From assembly GCF_000275865.1 (NCBI RefSeq), contig NZ_CM001555.1, positions 951,706-1,015,705 on the forward strand: a DNA stretch of 64,000 nucleotides, written 5' to 3'. Both the position numbers and the translations under genes were made by a program. The notes beneath the pieces are model-generated. The model made no database searches, was not told where the DNA came from, and saw only the letters and a program-made list of their open reading frames with translations. Below are positions 58,348 to 64,000 of this stretch, piece after piece; positions within the stretch are counted from its first letter, which is position 1; each line of letters begins with the position of its first letter. Source of the stretch: Methanofollis liminatans DSM 4140. Lineage in GTDB: Archaea > Halobacteriota > Methanomicrobia > Methanomicrobiales > Methanofollaceae.

Positions 58348-60240
58348 ATGCCAGAAACATTCGACGTAAAACTGGAGAAAAAGACCTACCGGCCAGACCC
58401 GACCTACCTGGAGGGGTCGAGCATGGGGGACTGGGAGACTGCATACGGCCGTTTCATGGACGACCCTGAGGGCTTCTGGGCCGGGATCGCCGGGGAACTG
58501 GAATGGTTCAGGAAATGGGACCGGGTGAAGGAGTGGAAGCACCCGTATGCCCGCTGGTTTACCGGGGCGAAGCTGAACATCACGCACAACTGTCTCGACC
58601 GCCATGCCGCCGGCGACCGCCGGAACAAGGTCGCCCTCATCTGGCGGGGAGAGGAGGAGGGCACCGAGCGGATGTACACCTACCGCCAGCTCCACCGGAT
58701 GGTGATGCGCTTCGCCAACGCCCTCAAGAAGATGGGGATCAAAAAAGGGGACACCGTCTGTATCTACATGCCCCTGGTGCCCGAGCAGATCGTCGCCATC
58801 CTGGCCTGCGCCCGGATCGGCGCCGTCCACAGCATCGTCTACGGGGGGTTCGGGGCGGCCGCCCTCCATACCAGGATCAGGGATGCGAAGGCAAAGATCG
58901 TCATCACTGCCGATGTGGGTTACCGGCGGGGCAAACGCGTGCCCTTAAAGACGATCGTCGACGAAGCGGTGATCAACGCCTCCAGCGTCGAGAAGGTCAT
59001 CGTCCTGCGGCGGGCAAAACCGCTGCTGGAGCTGATCTCAGAGATGGAGGTGGACTTCGATGAGGTGATGGAGGGCATGGCGCCGGTCTGCGAGCCCGAG
59101 GTGATGGACGCCGAGGACCCCCTCTTTATCCTGTACACGAGCGGCACCACCGGGACGCCGAAGGGGATCGTCCATACCTGCGGGGGTTATATGGTGGGAA
59201 CGTACTACACGAGCAAGTATGTCTTCGACTTAAAGGAGAACGATATCTACTGGTGCACGGCGGATCCGGGCTGGATCACCGGGCACAGCTACATCGTCTA
59301 CGGCCCGCTGGCCGCCGGCGCCACCGTGCTGATCACCGAGACGGTGCCCGATTACCCTGATCCCGGCACCTGGTGGCGGATCGTCGAGGAGTTCGGGGTC
59401 ACCATCTTCTACACGGCGCCCACGGCGATCAGGATGTTCATGCGGTTCGGCGAGGAGTGGCCTGGCCGCTACAACCTCAATTCCCTGCGGATCCTGGGTT
59501 CGGTGGGCGAGCCTCTCAACCCCGAGGCTTTCGAGTGGTACTATAGTGTCATCGGGAAATCGGCCTGCCCGATCCTGGACACCTGGTGGCAGACCGAGAC
59601 CGGGATGCACATGATCGCCACCCTGGTGGGCGAGCCGATGAAGCCGGGGTTTGCCGGGCGCCCGATCCCGGGGGTCGTCGTCGACGTGGTGGACCGCGAG
59701 GGCAACCCGGTGCCGCCGGGGATCGGCGGGCTGCTCGTGATCAAGGAGCCGTGGCCCTCGATGATGCGGACGGTCCACGGCAACGACGAGCGCTACCGCA
59801 CCTACTGGAACACCATCGACGCCTGCTACACGGCAGGTGACCTGGCGGTCAGGGACGAGGACGGATATATCATGGTGCTCGGGCGCTCTGACGACATCAT
59901 CATCGTGGCCGGGCACAACCTCGGAACGGCAGAGGTGGAGAGCGCCCTTGTCTCGCACGAGGCGGTGGCCGAGGCCGCCGTCATCGGCAAGCCCGACCCG
60001 GTGAAAGGGCAGGCGGTCAAGGCCTTCGTGATCCTGCGCCTCGGCTTTGAGCCCGGCGAGAAGCTGAAGCAGGACCTGATCTACCATGTCAGGATGGGCC
60101 TCGGGCCGATCGCCATGCCCTCGGAGATCGAGTTCGTCACCTCGCTCCCGAAGACGCGGAGCGGCAAGATCATGCGCCGCGTCCTGAAGGCGAAGGAGAT
60201 GGGGATGGACCCCGGCGACATCTCGACGCTGGAGGACTAA
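58348..60240 (+). CDS. acs: Acetyl-CoA synthetase (AMP-forming)
   Basis: 630 residues from ATG 58348, with CAGGAGAGG upstream. AMP-binding motif YTSGTTGTPKGIVH. YWCTADPGWITGHSY, TWWQTETGMH, GRSDDIIIVAGHNLGTAEVE, and the catalytic Lys in KTRSGKIMRR. It activates acetate to acetyl-CoA for biosynthesis, as hydrogenotrophic methanogens often need external acetate. A longer frame lies in the promoter. Full length. Confidence 0.93.
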   Translation: MPETFDVKLEKKTYRPDPTYLEGSSMGDWETAYGRFMDDPEGFWAGIAGELEWFRKWDRVKEWKHPYARWFTGAKLNITHNCLDRHAAGDRRNKVALIWRGEEEGTERMYTYRQLHRMVMRFANALKKMGIKKGDTVCIYMPLVPEQIVAILACARIGAVHSIVYGGFGAAALHTRIRDAKAKIVITADVGYRRGKRVPLKTIVDEAVINASSVEKVIVLRRAKPLLELISEMEVDFDEVMEGMAPVCEPEVMDAEDPLFILYTSGTTGTPKGIVHTCGGYMVGTYYTSKYVFDLKENDIYWCTADPGWITGHSYIVYGPLAAGATVLITETVPDYPDPGTWWRIVEEFGVTIFYTAPTAIRMFMRFGEEWPGRYNLNSLRILGSVGEPLNPEAFEWYYSVIGKSACPILDTWWQTETGMHMIATLVGEPMKPGFAGRPIPGVVVDVVDREGNPVPPGIGGLLVIKEPWPSMMRTVHGNDERYRTYWNTIDACYTAGDLAVRDEDGYIMVLGRSDDIIIVAGHNLGTAEVESALVSHEAVAEAAVIGKPDPVKGQAVKAFVILRLGFEPGEKLKQDLIYHVRMGLGPIAMPSEIEFVTSLPKTRSGKIMRRVLKAKEMGMDPGDISTLED

Positions 60241-60253
60241 AAGGGGAACGGGC

Positions 60254-61498
60254 ATGGAGGATGTCAGGGTCTTCGGCATGGAGGCCGAACGGGGTCGGTG
60301 GCTGCTGGTGCTCTCAGGCATGCTCATCAACCTCTGCCTGGGGAGCATCTACTCGTGGAGCGTGTTTGTGGCCCCGCTGACCGCATATTTCACGGGAGCG
60401 CTGGGCAGGACGGTGACGGCGGGCGAGGTGCTCATGCCGTTCTCCGTCTTTCTGGCATGTTTTGCGGTGACGATGCCCCTGGCCGGGAGACTGATCGAGG
60501 GATGGGGGCCGAGAAACGCCGCCATCGCCGGGGGTGTGCTGACCGGTCTTGGCTGGCTGCTGGCCTCGACGGCGGCCTCGGTGCAGGTGCTCTACGTCCT
60601 CTACGGCGTTATCGGGGGCGTGGGCGTTGGCATCGCCTACGGTGTGCCGGTGGCGGTCTCGACGCGGTGGTTCCCTGACCGCCGGGGGCTTGCGGTGGGG
60701 CTGACCGTGCTCGGCTTCGGGTTCTCGGCCTTCGTGACCGCGAACCTCGCCGGGATGCTCATCGCCGCCGTCGGGGTGATGGCGACCTTCAGGATCTTCG
60801 GCGTCGTCTTCATCCTGCTGGTCGCCCTCTTCGCCCTCCCGCTCTCGTTTCCGCCCGATGGGTGGCGGCCGGCCGGGATGGCGGCGGGCGGCGGTGCGGC
60901 CGGGCCGGCGTGCGAGTGCAACCGGAGCGCGATGATCAGGACTCCGACCTTCTATGGGCTGTGGATCTGCTACTTTGTCGGCTGCCTGGCTGGTTTGATG
61001 GCGATCTCCATCGCGCAGCCGGTCGGGACTGAGGTGGCCGGGATCTCTCCCGCCGTCGCCACCATGCTGGTCGGATTCTTCGCCGTCTTCAATGGCGGCG
61101 GGCGACCGCTCTTCGGCGCCCTGACCGATCGCCTGGACCCGGGGAGGACGGCGATGATCTCGTTTGCCCTGATCGGGGCGGCCTCCCTCATCATGTGGCA
61201 GGCGCCGTCCGGGGCGACCTACATCGCCGCCTTTGCGGTGCTCTGGGGGTGCCTGGGCGGATGGCTCGCCATCGCCCCGACGGCGACCGCCCGCTACTTC
61301 GGCACCTGCGACTATCCGCGCTGCTACGGGCTGGTCTTTCTCGCATACGGGGCCGGGGCGATCGCCGGGCCGCAGCTGGCCGGCTACATCAGGACGACGA
61401 CCGGGGGCTACCTGGGCGTCTTCCCCTGGGTGCTCGGGCTGGCGGCGATCGGGTTTGTGGTGGCGTTTGCGCTGCTGAGGCCGGGAAAATCTGGCTGA
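60254..61498 (+). CDS. OFA-type MFS transporter (oxalate/formate antiporter-like)
   Basis: 414 residues, twelve hydrophobic helices. The start (LSGMLINLCLGSIYSWSVF) is characteristic of the oxalate:formate antiporter branch. Starts 13 bases after acs, so it probably imports acetate or a related acid for the same pathway (inference). Confidence 0.83.
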   Translation: MEDVRVFGMEAERGRWLLVLSGMLINLCLGSIYSWSVFVAPLTAYFTGALGRTVTAGEVLMPFSVFLACFAVTMPLAGRLIEGWGPRNAAIAGGVLTGLGWLLASTAASVQVLYVLYGVIGGVGVGIAYGVPVAVSTRWFPDRRGLAVGLTVLGFGFSAFVTANLAGMLIAAVGVMATFRIFGVVFILLVALFALPLSFPPDGWRPAGMAAGGGAAGPACECNRSAMIRTPTFYGLWICYFVGCLAGLMAISIAQPVGTEVAGISPAVATMLVGFFAVFNGGGRPLFGALTDRLDPGRTAMISFALIGAASLIMWQAPSGATYIAAFAVLWGCLGGWLAIAPTATARYFGTCDYPRCYGLVFLAYGAGAIAGPQLAGYIRTTTGGYLGVFPWVLGLAAIGFVVAFALLRPGKSG

Positions 61499-61737
61499 AT
61501 ATCGGGGTTTTTCCCGGGCTGTCCATCCCCTCAGGGGGCGGCCCCCTTCTTCCGGGTCGTCTCCACTTCAGGGAGAGGATGTATGTCCTCATGATGGGGC
61601 TGGTTTTCCCCTCAAATCCCGGTGTCACCCCTATATGGCTTTTTTCTGAACGGCGTCCATTTCAGGCATATCAAAGCACGCTTTTTCTAAAATATCGGGC
61701 GATATGGCCTTTTTCTCAGGGAATGGGGGGTCGGGGC
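61499..61737. other. Gap before methyltransferase remnant
   Basis: No gene seen; a Ser/Gly-poor GC-rich segment with no open frame of note. Confidence 0.35.
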
Positions 61738-61993
61738 CTGAGAGATCGCCCGGGTCCTGAAGCCGGGTGGGCGGTTCTGTATCACCGATCTCCGGCGCGA
61801 TCTCTCCCCTGAGATCTTCCGGGCGATGTACGAGTCCTGCGACCCCCCGGAGATCCGGCCCGGTTTTGAGACCTCGGTGCGGGCGGCATATACCCGGGAG
61901 GAGGCGATGGACCTGCTCGGGCGTTCGCGGCTTGGAGGATGGCAGGTGATCGCCCACCCCTATGGGCTGATGATCTGCGGCAGGAAACCGTGA
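61738..61993 (+). pseudogene. C-terminal remnant of a SAM-dependent methyltransferase
   Basis: The frame reads EIARVLKPGGRFCITDLRRD, with the class I methyltransferase post-motif pattern (LKPGG....D). It runs to GWQVIAHPYGLMICGRKP and a TGA at 61991-61993. Just before it comes a TGA and a likely two-base loss (LRE read as CTG AGA GATC). The SAM-binding motif I half is missing, so the gene is broken and truncated. Confidence 0.65.
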
Positions 61994-62045
61994 TGGGGAG
62001 GCGAAGACCGGTCCCTTCATCACCCTCTCTGCCAGATGACCAATC

Positions 62046-62489
62046 ATGGACGTGAACTTCTGCCGGCACTATGCCGGCGACGGGACGCCGCCGTCGAACC
62101 GCTACTGCAGATCCTGTCCCCATGCCGCGGCCGCCTGCGATCGGTTGTGGGGGCGGGTGGTCGCCCTTGCCGGGTCGCATGGCGGCGACCCGGTCCCGCT
62201 CCCCGGGACCCGTGCGTCTCTCTCCCCCAACCCGAAAAACCCGGATATCGTCAGGATGCAGGTGAACTGCCGGTGGGGCCTTCCAAAAGAGGATTTTCTC
62301 TATTATATCGCCACCGGGCATGCGGGGATGGGGCGGAAAGGGCGACGCAGCGACCCGCGTGCGTCCCCGAGCATGACCCGGCAGGAGCCGTACGTGGGGG
62401 CGATCGTCGCCCTCCTCGGCGGGATGGAGATCCCGGAGATCGCGGCCGTACGGCAGGTGCAGCAGGGGCAGGATCCGGCGGTTCCCTGA
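62046..62489 (+). CDS. Cysteine-rich hypothetical protein
   Basis: 147 residues. N-terminal Cys cluster: NFCRHYAG, NRYCRSCPHAAAACD. These could bind zinc or an Fe-S cluster. The rest has RMQVNCRWGLPKEDFLYYIA and a C-terminal helix. Family not recognised; it seems of the small methanogen-specific type. Convergent with the flavodoxin-like gene. Confidence 0.6.
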   Translation: MDVNFCRHYAGDGTPPSNRYCRSCPHAAAACDRLWGRVVALAGSHGGDPVPLPGTRASLSPNPKNPDIVRMQVNCRWGLPKEDFLYYIATGHAGMGRKGRRSDPRASPSMTRQEPYVGAIVALLGGMEIPEIAAVRQVQQGQDPAVP

Positions 62490-62495
62490 TGCCCC

Positions 62496-62996
62496 CTACC
62501 CCTTCCTGCCCGGAAGACCCTTCGCCCAGCGCCTGATCGCGTCCATATCCCGGTAGTCGCCCTCAGGGGTCTTCATCACCTTCAGCATCATGCGCAGGGG
62601 GAAGGAGAGCGCTTTCGCGTCGAGTTTTCCGGCGAAGAGGCCGATGGAGACCGGGGTGACGACCTGCACGACCGGGTCGAGCGCCGCTTTGAGTTTCTGC
62701 CGGTTTTCAGGGGTATCCTCGGCGATGAGGATCCCGACCGCAAAGAGGGCGACCCGGACCCGGCTGAGGGCCTCCCGGTGCCGGGTCACCATCGTGAGGG
62801 CGTCATCAAGCCATTTTCCGGCGTAGACCGGGCTTCCGATGACGACCATCGTGTAGGGCGCCGTATCGGTGACTTCGTCCGCCCGCATGAGATCCACCGC
62901 CGCCCCCTCCTCCCGGAGCGCTGCCGCGATCGCCTCGGCCACCTCGCGGGTGGAGCCGTAACGGGTGGCGTAGGCGACGAGTACCTTCTCTTCCAT
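62496..62996 (-). CDS. Flavodoxin-like protein (HemG-type)
   Basis: 166 residues from ATG 62996. FMN loop VAYATRYGSTREVAEAI, then VIGSPVYAGKWLDDAL. It resembles flavodoxin-domain proteins of the HemG/protoporphyrinogen-oxidase-like group. The electron partner is unknown. Confidence 0.82.
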   Translation of the reverse strand: MEEKVLVAYATRYGSTREVAEAIAAALREEGAAVDLMRADEVTDTAPYTMVVIGSPVYAGKWLDDALTMVTRHREALSRVRVALFAVGILIAEDTPENRQKLKAALDPVVQVVTPVSIGLFAGKLDAKALSFPLRMMLKVMKTPEGDYRDMDAIRRWAKGLPGRKG

Positions 62997-63048
62997 ACCC
63001 TCCGCTCTTCCGGGGGCGCAATAAGCGTTCCGGGGGATCGCCGGTCCG

Positions 63049-64000
63049 TCACTCTTTCTGCCCGACCCTGAGGGTGCGGAGGCGGTTGATCGCCGCCGCC
63101 AGTTCAAAGGGGCGGAAGGCGGCGAGTCCACCCGAGGGATAGGGGACGAGTGCGTCGAGGCCGCGGGACTCTGTTTCGGCGACCACCGCCTCGACCGCCT
63201 CCTGCAGGCTGGTGCGCCCGTCCATCAGGCGTTTTGCCCTGAGGATGGCGTGGGCGATCGCCGCCGTCTGGGCCGGGTCGACGACCTGGGAGACCGCGGA
63301 GAGGTCGATCTCGTGGACGCCGAATCTGATGGCGCGCACGCCGTCTGCCGCCACCCGCGCCTCCCGCCGCCCCTTGCTGGCGTCGATGGACCGGGGATCG
63401 GGGATGCGGCGGCGGAAGGTGCCGAACCTCTCGCCGGTGCGGGCGGGACGCCCTGACGGGTGAGCGACGGCGACCGCCTGCGCCCGTGCGGTGGCGTCCT
63501 CGGGGCGGTAGCGCGCCATGCAGACGACGGTATCGGCGATGTCGAAGTAATCGCCAGAACCGCCGATGACGAGCACCGTCGAGACATCGCAGTCGCAAAA
63601 GAGGGATCGGGCGCGGTCGATGAAGGGCGTGATCGGTTCCAGGTCGTCAGGGACGAGCGCCTGCATTCGCCGGTCGCGGATCATCATGTTCGTGGCGGCG
63701 GTGTCCTCGTCGATGAGCAGCACTCCGGCCCCGACCTCCAGGGCCTCCATGATGTTCGCCGCCTGCGAGGTGCTCCCGCTGGCGTTCTCGGTGGAGAAGG
63801 CGTGGGTCTCGCGCCTGTCAGGGAGACCGGCGATGAAGGGGGAGATGTCCACGCCTTCCGCCCGGCGCCCGTCTTCGGCCCGGATCTTCATCGTCGACGG
63901 GAGACTGGCGACGCGCTCCCGTCCGTCGCCCGGGATATGGGCATAGACGCCGCGCTCGATCGCCCGGAGGAGGGTCGATTTGCCGTGGAACCCGCCGCCG
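63049..64000 (-). CDS. Predicted P-loop ATPase of the ABC class (PF09818 family), C-terminal part, cut by window edge
   Basis: At least 317 residues. Walker A is GGGFHGKSTLL (about 64000-63965), then ERGVYAHIPGDGRER. Later DEDTAATNMMIRDRRM is the Walker B/signature-like region, followed by VLVIGGSGDYFDIADTVV. This matches the PF09818/COG3044 predicted ATPases. The N-terminal part lies beyond the window. Function unknown. Confidence 0.8.
   Translation of the reverse strand, partial: GGGFHGKSTLLRAIERGVYAHIPGDGRERVASLPSTMKIRAEDGRRAEGVDISPFIAGLPDRRETHAFSTENASGSTSQAANIMEALEVGAGVLLIDEDTAATNMMIRDRRMQALVPDDLEPITPFIDRARSLFCDCDVSTVLVIGGSGDYFDIADTVVCMARYRPEDATARAQAVAVAHPSGRPARTGERFGTFRRRIPDPRSIDASKGRREARVAADGVRAIRFGVHEIDLSAVSQVVDPAQTAAIAHAILRAKRLMDGRTSLQEAVEAVVAETESRGLDALVPYPSGGLAAFRPFELAAAINRLRTLRVGQKE

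Noticed and set aside
1-64000. CRISPR arrays, insertion sequences with terminal repeats, rRNA genes
   Set aside because: None seen: no regularly spaced repeats, no transposase gene and no rRNA signature on either strand.

Overview
The window comes from a hydrogenotrophic methanogenic archaeon, most likely of the order Methanomicrobiales (inference). It holds an Eha-type energy-converting [NiFe] hydrogenase joined to formylmethanofuran dehydrogenase genes, the coenzyme F420 gene cofE, a proteasome beta subunit, aCPSF1, TBP, archaeal SecG/Sec61-beta, and TATA-type promoters. The DNA is GC-rich, and genes often overlap by 4 bases (ATGA/GTGA).

Layout. 1-463: start of an AI-2E-type transporter. 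701-11706: one dense run of eha membrane and hydrogenase genes, a polyferredoxin, fwdDBAC and a tiny zinc-ribbon gene; together they would couple ion-driven ferredoxin reduction by H2 to the first step of CO2 reduction. 11711-14576: zinc-ribbon, NifX-like, DUF5320 and small metal-type proteins, cofE, a hairpin-rich convergent gap that may hold an RNA, and secG. 14623-23937: amidohydrolase, UspA, four-CBS protein, psmB, aCPSF1, MFS, a bacterial-type RNase III, aldehyde dehydrogenase and SpeD. 23938-30189: an AT-rich gap, an M1 aminopeptidase, a HAMP/roadblock operon and an MBL hydrolase.

30630-40320: a 9.68-kb integrated element. It splits a tRNA-Leu(CAG) gene inside the anticodon loop: the 3' half lies at 30589-30639 and the 5' half at 40311-40354, with a shared 10-base core. 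The element carries its own complete, sequence-diverged tRNA-Leu(CAG) (40183-40267), probably a replacement for the gene it breaks. It also encodes a tyrosine integrase, wHTH and zinc-finger proteins, an SF1 helicase, a DnaG-like primase with permuted domain order, a DUF488 protein, and a two-helix membrane protein resembling spindle-shaped-virus capsid proteins. A palindrome (TCTGCA-NN-TGCAGA) recurs in its intergenic regions, and a GTAAC-repeat cluster precedes the helicase.

40646-46971: TBP, an Lhr-type helicase with an Rpe-like phosphoesterase and RPA-associated OB-fold protein, a UbiA prenyltransferase and a peptide-deformylase-like protein. 47014-50301: a redox gene group (flavoprotein, frameshifted cupin, aldo/keto reductase-ferredoxin fusion, flavodoxin) divergent from an HxlR regulator. 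50476-58191: RsgA GTPase, thioesterase, tRNA-Leu(TAA), a two-domain PPK2, a FAS1/PKD surface protein, an HD hydrolase and an HTH-PAS regulator. 58348-64000: acetyl-CoA synthetase, an OFA-type transporter, a methyltransferase remnant, a cysteine-rich protein, a flavodoxin-like protein and a partial predicted ATPase.

All calls come from reading the sequence and recalled family knowledge; no database search was run.
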